Assembly (NCBI GenBank): GCA_910585265.1
Contig: CAJUCA010000033.1
Location: 1 to 34,558 of the forward strand
Direction of reading: 5' to 3'
Origin: an uncultured Oscillospiraceae bacterium
GTDB lineage: Bacteria; Bacillota; Clostridia; Oscillospirales; Oscillospiraceae
DNA: 34,558 nt
The position numbers and the translations under genes are program-made. Position 1 is the stretch's first letter. Each line of letters starts with the position of its first letter. Below the pieces are notes generated by a model, which saw only the letters and a program-made list of their open reading frames with translations, did not search any database and was not told the DNA's origin. Positions 16,221 to 25,640 of the stretch are shown piece by piece.

Positions 16221-16276
16221 GGGAAACCTCCATTGGCGGGGGGACGCGCACCCCCGTACTTCGCATACGTTTCTAT

Positions 16277-16305
16277 ATCATACTACGATTGCGGGAGAAA
16301 AGGAA
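16277..16305 (-). promoter_or_regulatory. possible promoter of the PMT-PHP-rpiB operon
   Basis: On the minus strand a good -10, TATGAT (16277-16282), is preceded at 17 bases by a weak TTCCTT (16300-16305). The rest of the 16221-16433 gap shows no gene, only GC-rich sequence without a clear hairpin. Confidence 0.35.
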
Positions 16306-16433
16306 GCCCCTTTTTCCAGCCCTTGCACAGAGGGGGGCAACGGCGGGCGGCAAGCAATCCCGGGGGTGGTGTGCGAGTTCCGGGGGGCTTTTTAGCGGGG
16401 GGAACCATTCACATTTAATTTACAACTGGCCTA

Positions 16434-16462
16434 TTGACAATTTGAGGGGGTGGTGGTAGAGT
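16434..16462 (+). promoter_or_regulatory. sigma-A promoter of the hrcA-grpE-dnaK-dnaJ operon
   Basis: A perfect TTGACA (16434-16439) and TAGAGT (16457-16462) are 17 bases apart. Transcription should start at about 16469, inside the CIRCE operator, the classical arrangement for HrcA repression. Confidence 0.85.
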
Positions 16463-16466
16463 ATCT

Positions 16467-16493
16467 TTAGCACTCAGGAAGCATGAGTGCTAA
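16467..16493 (+). promoter_or_regulatory. CIRCE operator (HrcA binding site) of the dnaK operon
   Basis: It is a perfect consensus CIRCE: TTAGCACTC, nine bases, GAGTGCTAA. It overlaps the predicted transcription start and lies 22 bases before the preferred hrcA start codon. The match to the family consensus is 18 of 18, so HrcA autoregulation is very likely. Confidence 0.97.
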
Positions 16494-16515
16494 AGCCTTG
16501 GAAGGGGGGCCGCCT

Positions 16516-17580
16516 GTGGAGCTGACCGACCGAAAAAAGAAAATTTTGCGCTCCGTGGTGGAAAGCTACATCCAGACCGCGGAGCCGGTGGGTTCCAAGG
16601 CCCTGGCGGAGCTGGCGGGGCTGAAGGTGTCCTCCGCCACCATCCGCAACGATCTGGCGGATCTCACGGAGGAGGGCTATCTGGAGCAGCCCCACACCTC
16701 CGCCGGACGGATTCCCTCCCCGAAAGGCTACCGGCTGTACGTCAACGAGCTGATGGAGGAGCAGCGGCTCAGCCTGGAGGAGACCAAGCAGATCAACGAG
16801 GCCCTGCACCTCAAAATGCAGGAGCTGGACAAGGTGATCGGGCAGGCGGGGCGCATGGTGTCCCAGCTCACCAACTACCCGGCCTTCGCCTTGGCGGAGG
16901 GGGTGCGGCGGCTGACCATCCGCCGCTTCGACCTGATTTTGGTGGACTCCGCCTCCTTCATCGCCGTGGTGATGACGGACTCCAGCGTGGTGAAGAACAA
17001 GCTGTTCCGGCTCCCCGCCGACCTGTCCGAGCCTCAGCTCCAGCTGCTGACCACCCTGCTGAACACGGCCTTCGTGGGCAAGACCCTGGATCAGCTCACC
17101 CCGGAGCTGATGCGGGTGGCGGAGCACGCGGCGGGCAGCTCCTACGGGCTGATCTCGCTGGTGGTGTCCTTCGCCATGGAGGTGCTGGACGCCCTGGAGA
17201 ACAGCCCCGTCTACACCGCCGGGGCCAGCCATCTCCTGGACCACCCCGAGTACCAGGACGTGGGCAAGGCCCAGAAGCTGATGAGCTACCTGACGGAGGA
17301 TAAGTCCCTGGCCCAGGCGTTGGCCCTGCCCGCCCTGGAGGGGGACGACACCAAGATTCTCATCGGCCCGGAAAACGTGGCCGACGAGCTGAAGGACACC
17401 AGCGTGGTGCTGGCAAGCTATGACATCGGGGACGGGATGAAGGGGGTTATCGGCGTGGTAGGCCCCACCCGCATGGACTACGCCAAGGTGGCGGCAAAGC
17501 TGTCCTATGTGGCGGACGGCCTGTCCAAGCTGTTTGGACAGCCGGAGCTGCCCCCGGGCACGCCGGAAAAGGAGGAATAA
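16516..17580 (+). CDS. hrcA: Heat-inducible transcription repressor HrcA
   Basis: HrcA is the dimeric repressor that binds CIRCE and is kept active by GroEL. The 354-residue protein has an N-terminal winged helix (about 1-75, with SSATIRNDLADLTEEGYLEQPHTSAGRIPS). A GAF-like dimerisation core follows, and the protein ends near IGVVGPTRMDYAKV, all family hallmarks. I prefer the GTG at 16516, which follows GGAAGGGGGG by about six bases and gives the usual MELTDRKKKIL start. An in-frame ATG at 16483 would lie inside the CIRCE operator and has only a poorly spaced AGGAA. It is the first gene of a five-gene operon and autoregulates it. grpE begins six bases after its stop. Confidence 0.95.
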   Translation: MELTDRKKKILRSVVESYIQTAEPVGSKALAELAGLKVSSATIRNDLADLTEEGYLEQPHTSAGRIPSPKGYRLYVNELMEEQRLSLEETKQINEALHLKMQELDKVIGQAGRMVSQLTNYPAFALAEGVRRLTIRRFDLILVDSASFIAVVMTDSSVVKNKLFRLPADLSEPQLQLLTTLLNTAFVGKTLDQLTPELMRVAEHAAGSSYGLISLVVSFAMEVLDALENSPVYTAGASHLLDHPEYQDVGKAQKLMSYLTEDKSLAQALALPALEGDDTKILIGPENVADELKDTSVVLASYDIGDGMKGVIGVVGPTRMDYAKVAAKLSYVADGLSKLFGQPELPPGTPEKEE

Positions 17581-17586
17581 AAGCCC

Positions 17587-18168
17587 ATGGCTAAGAACAA
17601 GAAAACGGAAGCCCCCGTCCCGGAGGACGTGGAGGCCGAAACCGCCCAGGCTCCGGAGGAGGTCCCGGAGGGGGCGGACACCCCCGGCCCGGAGGAGGCC
17701 CCGGAGCAGGAGGCCCCCAAGGCCGAGGAGAAGCCCCGGAAGGACCAGGGCCAGCTGCTGGCGGAGGCGGCGGACAAGTACCTCCGGCTGGCGGCGGAGT
17801 ACGACAACTACCGCAAGCGCACCGCCAAGGAGAAGGAGGCCGCCTGGGGCGAGGCCAAGGCCCAGACGGTGGCGGCGTTCCTCCCGGTGTTCGACAACCT
17901 GGAGCGGGCCATGAAGCAGGAGACCGCCGACGAGGCCTACAAGAAGGGCGTGGAAATGACCATGAAGGGGCTCCAGGACGCGCTGGCGGGGCTGGGGGTG
18001 GAGATGATCCCGGCCCTGGGCGAGACCTTCGACCCCAACCGCCACAACGCCGTCATGCACTGCGACGACCCGGAGGCCGGGGAGAACACCATTGTGGAGG
18101 TGTTCCAGCAGGGGTTTGCCTGCGGGGACAAGGTGATCCGGTTCTCCATGGTGAGGGTGGCGAACTGA
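17587..18168 (+). CDS. grpE: Nucleotide exchange factor GrpE
   Basis: GrpE releases ADP from DnaK and resets the chaperone cycle. The 193-residue protein begins with an acidic, proline-rich, disordered tail (about 1-52). A long coiled-coil helix follows, with the signature YLRLAAEYDNYRKRTAKEKE. The four-helix segment includes FLPVFDNLERAM, and a C-terminal beta-wing domain contains FDPNRHNAVM and VFQQGFACGDKVIR. The ATG at 17587 uses an AGGAGG that lies within the end of hrcA. Length is normal for Clostridia. It sits in the HrcA operon, six bases after hrcA. The next gene is not dnaK but a small unknown protein, which is unusual. Confidence 0.95.
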   Translation: MAKNKKTEAPVPEDVEAETAQAPEEVPEGADTPGPEEAPEQEAPKAEEKPRKDQGQLLAEAADKYLRLAAEYDNYRKRTAKEKEAAWGEAKAQTVAAFLPVFDNLERAMKQETADEAYKKGVEMTMKGLQDALAGLGVEMIPALGETFDPNRHNAVMHCDDPEAGENTIVEVFQQGFACGDKVIRFSMVRVAN

Positions 18169-18211
18169 GGGGGAAATTTCGGTTGTTCGTTTTTTGAGGA
18201 GGGAACAGAGC

Positions 18212-18478
18212 GTGATTTGTGAAAAGAAGCATCGGTATGCGAAGAAATATGAGTCGCTTCCCGACGCGCAGGACGATCGGAACGGAGGCCGGCACATTTG
18301 CGCGGGCTGCGCGTTTAAGGCCGGGAAACGGGATGGGAAAACCCGCAGGCACCCGAGGGAGAGCCTGGAGAGCCTGAACCTGCCGGAAAGCCAGGCGGGA
18401 ACCGTCCGCCACAAGGACGCGTACGCGGCTTATCTGCGGGGATTCGCAAAGAGCAGGAAAAAACGCCTCGAATTATAA
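18212..18478 (+). CDS. small Cys/His-rich protein of unknown function inserted between grpE and dnaK
   Basis: I do not recognise this 88-residue basic protein. It has a possible zinc-binding set: C3 and H7 near the N-terminus, then RHICAGCAF with H28, C30 and C33. A second part reads LPESQAGTVRHKDAY (58-71) followed by a Lys/Arg-rich end. These blocks look like conserved motifs rather than random translation. The GTG at 18212 has GGAGGG eight bases upstream, so it is probably translated; a TTG start at 18194 would overlap that site. Codon use is less biased toward G/C third positions than in grpE and dnaK, hinting at later acquisition. It is co-oriented within the hrcA operon, 43 bases after grpE and 52 before dnaK, so it should be co-induced by heat. 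Confidence 0.7.
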   Translation: MICEKKHRYAKKYESLPDAQDDRNGGRHICAGCAFKAGKRDGKTRRHPRESLESLNLPESQAGTVRHKDAYAAYLRGFAKSRKKRLEL

Positions 18479-18530
18479 GCGGTTTTGTTATAAACTATAT
18501 TTTCTTTCAAATTGTTAGGAGGACAATATC

Positions 18531-20381
<1,851 letters not shown>

Positions 20382-20393
20382 TTCTGCGCCAAT

Positions 20394-20493
20394 CGTAGGG
20401 GCCGATGTCCACATCGGCTCAATTCGGGAAAGCGGGGCGGTGAGGACACCGCCCCCTACGGGAAACAGCGGGGCCGCGTGCCCCGCCTTTCCC
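20394..20493. repeat. GTAGGGG-type palindromic repeat plus hairpin between dnaK and dnaJ
   Basis: CGTAGGGG (20394-20401) pairs with CCCCTACG (20453-20460) and encloses two hairpins: CCGATGT/ACATCGG (20402-20408 / 20411-20417) and GGGCGGTG/CACCGCCC (20435-20442 / 20447-20454). The two arms are imperfect copies of each other in inverted orientation. A further hairpin, GGGAAA outside and GCGGGGC inside (20460-20493), follows directly. No T-tract is present, so it is not a full terminator. The same repeat family lies between groES and groEL. Confidence 0.75.
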
Positions 20494-20515
20494 GCGTAAC
20501 GAGGTGATTCCATAT

Positions 20516-21655
20516 ATGGCAGATCAGAAACGAGATTACTATGAGGTACTGGGCGTGGCGAAATCCGCGTCCGACGACGAGCTGAAAAAGGCCTACCGCA
20601 AGCTGGCCAAGCAGTACCACCCGGACGTGAACCCGGGCAACGCCGAGGCGGAGGCCAAGTTCAAGGAGATCAACGAGGCCTATGAGGTGCTGTCCGACAA
20701 GGACAAGCGGGCCAAGTACGACCAGTTTGGCCACGCCGGGGTGGATCCCAACTTCGGCGGGGGCGGCTTCGGCGGCTTTGACATGGGCGACATCGACCTG
20801 GGGGACATCTTCGGCTCCTTCTTCGGCGGGGGCTTCGGCGGCTCCCGGCGGGCCGACCCCAACGCCCCCCAGCGGGGCTCCTCCCTCCGGGCCAGCATCA
20901 CCATCTCCTTCGCGGAGGCTATGGCGGGCTGCGCCAAGGAGCTGTCCCTCACCCGGCTGGAGAGCTGCGACACCTGCCGGGGCACCGGCTGCGCCCAGGG
21001 CACCACCGCCGAGGTGTGCCGCAAGTGCCGGGGCACGGGGAAGATCCGGGTGCAGCGGGGGATGGGCGGCTTCGCCTTCGCCACCGAGGCCCCCTGCCCC
21101 GACTGCCGGGGTGCCGGAAAGATCATCCACCAGCCCTGCCCCGACTGCCGGGGGGCGGGCCAGCTCCGCCGCCAGCGGAAGATCAAGGTGCGGGTGCCCG
21201 CGGGCATCGACCACGGCCAGACCATCTCCATGCGGGGCCAGGGCAACGGCGGCCTCAACGGCGGCCCCGCCGGGGACCTGCTGGTGGTGGTGGCGGTCAC
21301 CCCGGACCCCCGGTTCGAGCGGGACGGCTCGGACCTGTACACCGTCCATACGGTGAGCTTCACCCAGGCGACGCTGGGGAGCGAGATCCAGATCGAGGGC
21401 ATCGACGGGGCCATCAAGTACAGCCTTCCGGCGGGCACCCAGCCGGGGAGCCGGATCACCCTCCGGGGCAAGGGCGCGCCCAGCGTCAGCGGCCGGGGCC
21501 GGGGGGATCTGATTGTCACCATCCAGGTGCAGGTGCCCACCAATCTCACCGGGCAGCAGAAGGACGCCCTGCTGGCCTACGCCGAGGCCATGGGGGAGGG
21601 GGACTCCCACGCCCCCACGCCGGTGAAGGACTTCTTCAAGAAAAAGAAAAAATAA
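20516..21655 (+). CDS. dnaJ: Chaperone protein DnaJ (type I Hsp40)
   Basis: DnaJ delivers clients to DnaK and stimulates its ATPase. The 379-residue protein has a J domain with HPD at 35-37, a Gly/Phe-rich linker (about 78-112), and a zinc domain with four CxxCxGxG repeats starting at Cys151, Cys168, Cys194 and Cys208. Two C-terminal beta domains complete it. It is therefore a full type I DnaJ. I chose the ATG at 20516 (MADQKRDYYEVLGV); the preceding GAGGTG is its ribosome binding site, and the GTG inside that site should not be used. It is the last gene of the HrcA operon and ends at a strong terminator shared with the convergent stomatin gene. Confidence 0.97.
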   Translation: MADQKRDYYEVLGVAKSASDDELKKAYRKLAKQYHPDVNPGNAEAEAKFKEINEAYEVLSDKDKRAKYDQFGHAGVDPNFGGGGFGGFDMGDIDLGDIFGSFFGGGFGGSRRADPNAPQRGSSLRASITISFAEAMAGCAKELSLTRLESCDTCRGTGCAQGTTAEVCRKCRGTGKIRVQRGMGGFAFATEAPCPDCRGAGKIIHQPCPDCRGAGQLRRQRKIKVRVPAGIDHGQTISMRGQGNGGLNGGPAGDLLVVVAVTPDPRFERDGSDLYTVHTVSFTQATLGSEIQIEGIDGAIKYSLPAGTQPGSRITLRGKGAPSVSGRGRGDLIVTIQVQVPTNLTGQQKDALLAYAEAMGEGDSHAPTPVKDFFKKKKK

Positions 21656-21698
21656 AAGCAGGCCCCCGGCTTCCGCCGGGGGCCTGCTTTTATTTTTT
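21655..21698. terminator. strong bidirectional terminator after dnaJ
   Basis: A 16-base perfect stem (21655-21670 pairing with 21675-21690) with a TTCC loop is followed by TTTTATTTTTT. The complementary A-rich bases on the other side let it also end the convergent stomatin transcript, whose stop codon is at 21697-21699. Confidence 0.92.
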
Positions 21699-22689
21699 AC
21701 TTCTTGGGCTGGTTGGGCTCCACGGTGTCGAACACGGACTTCGCGCTGGCGCACAGTCCGGCCAGGCCCTGGAGCTCGCTGGGGATGATGATCTTGGTGG
21801 CCCGGCCGTCGGCGGCCTTCTGGAAGGCCTCCAACGCCTTGATCTTGATGACGCCCTCGCTGGGGGCGGCGATGTTGATGAGCTTGATGGCGTCGGCGGT
21901 GGCCTGCTGCACCTTCAGGATGGCCTCGGCCTCCGCCTCGGCCTCCAGGATCTTGGCCTGCTTGGAGCCTTCGGCCTGGAGAATCGCGGCCTGCTTGGCG
22001 GCGTCGGCCCGGAGGATGGCGGACTGCTTCTCGCCCTCGGCCACCAGGATCTGGGACTGCTTCTGGCCCTCGGCCTGGAGGATGGCCTCCCGGCGTTCCC
22101 GCTCGGCCCGCATCTGCTTCTCCATGGACTCCTGGATGTCCCGGGGGGGCATGATGTTCTTCAGCTCCACCCGGTTCACCTTGATGCCCCAGGGGTCGGT
22201 GGCCTCGTCCAGGATGGAGCGCATCTGGGTGTTGATGTGGTCCCGGCTGGTGAGGGACTGGTCCAGCTCCAGATCGCCGATGATGTTCCGGAGGGTGGTG
22301 GCGGTGAGGTTCTCGATGGCGGACAGGGGATGCTCCACGCCGTAGGTATACAGCTTGGGGTCGGTGATCTGGAAGTAGATCACGGTGTCGATCTGCATGG
22401 TGACGTTATCCTTGGTGATCACGGGCTGGGGATCGAAGTCCACCACCTGCTCCTTGAGGGAGACGGTTTTGGCCACCCGCTCCAGGAAGGGGATCTTCAG
22501 GTGCAGGCCCACGCCCCACACGGCGTGGAACGCGCCCAGCCGCTCGATGACCACGGCCTTGGACTGCTGCACCACCTTGATGTTGGAGGCGAGGACGGCC
22601 AGGATCAGGATAACCAGGGCCAGGGGGATGGCGAAGGTGAGGATGCTCCCCAGGGTGGGGGCATTGCCGTACAGAGCCAGTGCTTTCAT
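21697..22689 (-). CDS. SPFH/Band 7 (stomatin/QmcA-like) membrane protein
   Basis: This 330-residue SPFH-domain protein probably scaffolds membrane microdomains or regulates membrane proteases. An N-terminal transmembrane helix (about 14-35) is followed by the Band 7 domain (about 36-190), with GLHLKIPFLERV and the highly conserved ELDQSLTSRDHIN. A long coiled coil then runs over 202-260. It is built from five or six imperfect 11-residue repeats of the form ILxAEGxKQxx. The ATG at 22689 has AGGAGG eight bases upstream. It lies 83 bases downstream of an nfeD gene on the same strand. The NfeD-stomatin pairing is widespread, and the NfeD OB-fold is thought to interact with the SPFH partner. It ends at the terminator shared with dnaJ. 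Confidence 0.93.
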   Translation of the reverse strand: MKALALYGNAPTLGSILTFAIPLALVILILAVLASNIKVVQQSKAVVIERLGAFHAVWGVGLHLKIPFLERVAKTVSLKEQVVDFDPQPVITKDNVTMQIDTVIYFQITDPKLYTYGVEHPLSAIENLTATTLRNIIGDLELDQSLTSRDHINTQMRSILDEATDPWGIKVNRVELKNIMPPRDIQESMEKQMRAERERREAILQAEGQKQSQILVAEGEKQSAILRADAAKQAAILQAEGSKQAKILEAEAEAEAILKVQQATADAIKLINIAAPSEGVIKIKALEAFQKAADGRATKIIIPSELQGLAGLCASAKSVFDTVEPNQPKK

Positions 22690-22772
22690 GTGTTTTTCCT
22701 CCTTAAATGCGTCTTATTTCCCGAACAAAAGATATCTCTTTTGAAAGAGGACGGCTGTGAACATAGTTCCGG

Positions 22773-23252
22773 TTACCAGGTCTCCGGCTTGGGGGCGGCC
22801 CCAGCGGGCACCCGCTCCACAAACACCTTGACCCCCTCGATGCGCAGCACCCGCACCATGGTGCCGTCTGGGATGGGCAGGCCGTCCTGGCTGCGGGCGG
22901 TCCAGGTGACGCCGTGGATGATCACCGCGCCCCTGCCCTGGATGTTGTCGATGGCCTCGGTGACCAGGGCCTCCTGGCCGATGGCCCGGTCGGCGTTGGT
23001 GCGCTCCACCCTGCTGTTCAGATGCTTTTTGGCCAGGGGCCGCACGGCGGCGAGGCACAGCAGGGTCACCGCCAGAAACAGGGTGATCTGGATCCACAGC
23101 GCCCCGCCCAGCAGGGCAGCGATGAGGGCGGCCAGCGCGCCGGCGGCAAACCAGATGGAGGTAAGCCCCACGGTGGCGGCCTCGCTGGCCGCAAAGATCA
23201 GCAGCAGCACCAGCCAGACCAGCTTCTGCATGGATTCCGCGTCAAACGGCAT
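22773..23252 (-). CDS. NfeD-like short membrane protein (partner of stomatin)
   Basis: This 159-residue protein has the short NfeD architecture. It starts with two to three closely spaced transmembrane helices (about 10-75). A cytoplasmic OB-fold domain (about 90-148) follows, with IGQEALVTEAI, GRGAVIIHGVTWTARS and the conserved PIPDGTMVRVLRIEGVKVFVE end. No serine-protease domain of the long NfeD type is present. The ATG at 23252 has AAAGGAG eight bases upstream; the open frame extends further up but without a start signal. A promoter at 23318-23346 serves it and the downstream stomatin. Family knowledge suggests a role in membrane organisation or protease control, and the sequence gives no specific target. 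Confidence 0.88.
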   Translation of the reverse strand: MPFDAESMQKLVWLVLLLIFAASEAATVGLTSIWFAAGALAALIAALLGGALWIQITLFLAVTLLCLAAVRPLAKKHLNSRVERTNADRAIGQEALVTEAIDNIQGRGAVIIHGVTWTARSQDGLPIPDGTMVRVLRIEGVKVFVERVPAGAAPKPETW

Positions 23253-23317
23253 ATTCGGCACTCCTTTCTCTCGTCCGTTCCAACGTTCCGCGATCGCGTG
23301 TTTTGTGCTTCCATGAA

Positions 23318-23346
23318 ATTGTATCACAAAACGCCGCCAAGGAAAA
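23318..23346 (-). promoter_or_regulatory. promoter of nfeD-stomatin
   Basis: On the minus strand TACAAT (23318-23323) has an extended -10 TGA before it. TTTTCC (23341-23346) lies 17 bases upstream as a weak -35. It diverges from the methyltransferase promoter at 23378-23406. Confidence 0.5.
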
Positions 23347-23377
23347 GAAGTTTTTCGCGCCCCGGGCCAGATTATTG

Positions 23378-23406
23378 TTGCCAGGGCTTCCATTTTACAT
23401 TATACT
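23378..23406 (+). promoter_or_regulatory. sigma-A promoter of the THUMP methyltransferase gene
   Basis: TTGCCA (23378-23383) and TATACT (23401-23406) are separated by 17 bases. The predicted start near 23413 leaves an approximately 93-base leader, so the ATG at 23407 is upstream of the transcript and cannot be the start codon. Confidence 0.7.
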
Positions 23407-23505
23407 ATGATTTGTAACGCTGTTCCCTTCCTTGTGACACCATCCTACACCCTCCATCCGGTGGAAGGTCAAGAGGTATTTTTAAAAAATTTTTTGGGGT
23501 GCGCC

Positions 23506-24627
23506 ATGGATCAAACCTTACAGTTCGTCATACCCGCCCTTATGGGGGTGGAGTCCACCGTGGCCTGGGAGCTGAAAAAGCTGGGCCTGTCCAACGTGCG
23601 GGCGGAAAACGGCCGGGTGCTGTGCCAGGGAGGCCCGGCGGACATACCCCGGATGAACCTGAACCTGCGGTGCGGGGCCAGGGTGCTGCTGTCCCTGGGG
23701 ACGTTCCGGGCCCAGACCTTCGAGGAGCTGTTCCAGGGGGTGCTGTCCGTGCCCTGGGAGGACTATATCCCCCGGGAGGGGCGGTTCCCGGTGAAGGGAT
23801 ATTCCATCAGCTCCACCCTCCATTCGGTGCCCGCCTGCCAGTCCATCGTGAAAAAGGCCCTGTGCACCCGGCTGGGGCGGGCGTATGGGCTGGAGACTCT
23901 GCCGGAGACGGGAACCTTATACCAGGTGCAGTTTTCCATTTTGAAGGATTCCGCCACTGTCCTGCTGGACACCTCCGGGGACAGCCTCTACAAGCGGGGC
24001 TACCGGGCGCGGAACATGGGCGCGCCCCTCCGGGAGACGCTGGCGGCGGCGTTGGTGCTGCTGTCCCGCTATAAGGGGCGGGAGCCGTTCTGCGACCCCT
24101 TCTGCGGCTCGGGCACCATCCCCATCGAGGCGGCGTTGATCGCCAAAAACCGCGCGCCGGGGCTGAACCGCTCCTTTGCCGCCCAGCGGTGGGGGTGGGT
24201 GCCCTCCCGCCTCTGGATGGAGGCGGCGGACGAGGCGGAGGCCCGCGAGTTCCACGGGGCATACGACATCTGGGGCGGGGACATCGACCCCGCCGCCGTG
24301 GAGCTGTCCCGGCACAACGCGGAGCTGGCCGGGGTGGGGGATGTGGTGCGGTTCGAGGCGGCGGACGCCGCCCGGTTCCGCCGGGAGGAGCCGAGGGGCC
24401 GGGTGGTGACCAACCCGCCCTACGGGGAGCGGCTGCTGGAAAAGCGGGAGGCGGAGGAGCTGTACCGGGCCTTCGGGCGGGCGGCCCGGGGCCTGCCCCC
24501 CGGCTGGGAGGTGGACGTGCTGTCCTCCCACACCGAGTTCGAGCGGGCCTTCGGGCGGCAGGCGGACAAAAAGCGGAAGCTCTACAACGGCATGATCAAG
24601 TGCGATCTGTTCCTGTACGGCAGGTAG
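23506..24627 (+). CDS. THUMP-domain class I RNA methyltransferase (RlmL N-terminal/YpsC-like)
   Basis: It is probably an N2-guanine methyltransferase acting on 23S rRNA, like B. subtilis YpsC or the RlmL half of RlmKL. The 373-residue protein has an N-terminal ferredoxin-like and THUMP region (about 1-165). A UPF0020 methyltransferase domain follows, with the SAM motif DPFCGSG at 197-203 and the catalytic NPPY at 303-306 (TNPPYGERL). The ATG at 23506 is preferred because longer in-frame starts either precede the predicted transcript or lack a ribosome site. The site before 23506 (GGGGTG) is itself weak, so low translation is possible. A lipid kinase gene follows 33 bases later on the same strand. 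Confidence 0.88.
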   Translation: MDQTLQFVIPALMGVESTVAWELKKLGLSNVRAENGRVLCQGGPADIPRMNLNLRCGARVLLSLGTFRAQTFEELFQGVLSVPWEDYIPREGRFPVKGYSISSTLHSVPACQSIVKKALCTRLGRAYGLETLPETGTLYQVQFSILKDSATVLLDTSGDSLYKRGYRARNMGAPLRETLAAALVLLSRYKGREPFCDPFCGSGTIPIEAALIAKNRAPGLNRSFAAQRWGWVPSRLWMEAADEAEAREFHGAYDIWGGDIDPAAVELSRHNAELAGVGDVVRFEAADAARFRREEPRGRVVTNPPYGERLLEKREAEELYRAFGRAARGLPPGWEVDVLSSHTEFERAFGRQADKKRKLYNGMIKCDLFLYGR

Positions 24628-24660
24628 AGGAGAAAAGAGAGAGGAAAAGGGGCGGGGGCC

Positions 24661-25572
24661 ATGCGCCATATCTTCATCATCAACCCCATGGCGGGGAAGC
24701 GGGGGAGCACCAAAAAGCTGGAGGCGGACATACGGGCGTTGGACGTGCCCGCGGAGATCGTGCTGACCCAAGAGACGGGGGACGCCCGCCGGATCGCCCG
24801 GGCGGCGGCGGAGACCGGGGAGGACGTGCGCCTGTACGCCTGCGGCGGGGACGGCACGCTGAACGAGGCGGTGAACGGGGCGGCGGGCTGTCCCAACGCC
24901 GCTGTCACCAACGTGCCCATCGGCACCGGGAACGACTTTTTGAAGATTTTCGGCAGGGACTACCGGGCCGGGTTCTCCGACCTGAAGGCCCTGTCGGAGG
25001 GGCCCCAGGCGGCCATGGATCTCATCGACTGCAACGGGCACCTGGGGCTGGACATTGTGTGCACCGGGGTGGACGCCCGGATCGCCGTGGACAAGGACGG
25101 CTACAAGCTGCTGCCCCTGGTGAGCGGCATGGGGGCCTACATCTTCTCCCTGGTGGCCAACGTGCTGTTCAAGCCCATCGCCGTGCCCACGGTGGTGGAC
25201 TGCGGCGACCTCCACTTTGAGGGGGAGACCACCATTGTGTGCGTGTGCAGCGGGCGGTATTACGGCGGCGGCTTCATGCCCGTGGGGGACAATATGCCCG
25301 ACGACGGGGTGCTGGAGACGCTGGTGATCCCCAAGGTGAGCCGGGCCACCTTCTTCCGGCTGGTGGGCAAGTACGCCCAGGGGAAGTACCGGGACTACCC
25401 GGAGCTGATCCTCCACCGCCGGGGGGACGGGGCCACCGTCCGGGGGGAGCGGGAGCTGGTGGCGGTGGTGGACGGCGAGCCGGTGCGGGCGAAGGAGCTG
25501 GTGATCCGGCTGTCGGAGAAGAAGGTAAATTTCTTCTATCCGGCGGGGATGGCCTACGATCCACCGGGGTGA
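24661..25572 (+). CDS. Diacylglycerol/lipid kinase family protein (DagK/YegS type)
   Basis: This 303-residue soluble lipid kinase would phosphorylate diacylglycerol or a related lipid at the membrane surface and recycle it into phospholipid synthesis. The NAD-kinase-like catalytic domain shows IINPMAGKRG (6-15), the nucleotide motif GGDGTLNE (62-69) and GTGNDF (88-93). A C-terminal beta-sandwich domain includes SGRYYGGGFMPVGDNMPDDGVL, with the metal-binding D-D-G-x-L pattern. The length matches DgkB and YegS. The upstream site is a purine-rich AGAGGAAAAGGGG. It is probably co-transcribed with the methyltransferase and ends at a terminator that overlaps the groESL promoter. Substrate choice (diacylglycerol, sphingolipid-like or other) cannot be read from sequence. 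Confidence 0.9.
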   Translation: MRHIFIINPMAGKRGSTKKLEADIRALDVPAEIVLTQETGDARRIARAAAETGEDVRLYACGGDGTLNEAVNGAAGCPNAAVTNVPIGTGNDFLKIFGRDYRAGFSDLKALSEGPQAAMDLIDCNGHLGLDIVCTGVDARIAVDKDGYKLLPLVSGMGAYIFSLVANVLFKPIAVPTVVDCGDLHFEGETTIVCVCSGRYYGGGFMPVGDNMPDDGVLETLVIPKVSRATFFRLVGKYAQGKYRDYPELILHRRGDGATVRGERELVAVVDGEPVRAKELVIRLSEKKVNFFYPAGMAYDPPG

Positions 25573-25593
25573 GGGCTTCGGAATCTGGCGAAA

Positions 25594-25620
25594 TTAGCAC
25601 TCTCGGCAGGCGATTGTGAA
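25594..25620 (+). promoter_or_regulatory. degenerate second CIRCE-like site upstream of groESL
   Basis: A perfect left half, TTAGCACTC (25594-25602), is followed after exactly nine bases by GATTGTGAA (25612-25620), which matches six of nine bases of the right half GAGTGCTAA. It lies 116 bases upstream of the intact CIRCE and before the lipid-kinase terminator. It may be a relic or a weak auxiliary HrcA site. Confidence 0.45.
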
Positions 25621-25640
25621 CGAAGGGTGAATTTTTTGGG

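Noticed and set aside
16221..16433. Possible small gene between the PMT gene and hrcA
   Set aside because: Short open frames here lack ribosome sites and recognisable sequence; the gap is read as divergent promoter region.
16483..16515. hrcA start at the ATG inside CIRCE
   Set aside because: Ribosome site spacing is poor and the extra eleven residues are not part of the usual HrcA start; the GTG at 16516 has a good site. Not fully excluded.
16474..18414. Long open frame (646 codons) on the minus strand opposite hrcA and grpE
   Set aside because: It is the mirror of GC-rich codon bias in the real plus-strand genes: low-complexity His/Leu/Gly/Val-rich protein, no ribosome binding site, crosses the CIRCE operator and two secure genes.
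20460..20493. Intrinsic terminator between dnaK and dnaJ
   Set aside because: The stem is strong but no T-run follows, so complete termination is unlikely; kept as a repeat/attenuator candidate.
23407..23505. N-terminal extension of the THUMP methyltransferase from the ATG at 23407
   Set aside because: The ATG abuts the -10 of the promoter, and the extension does not resemble the family N-terminus.
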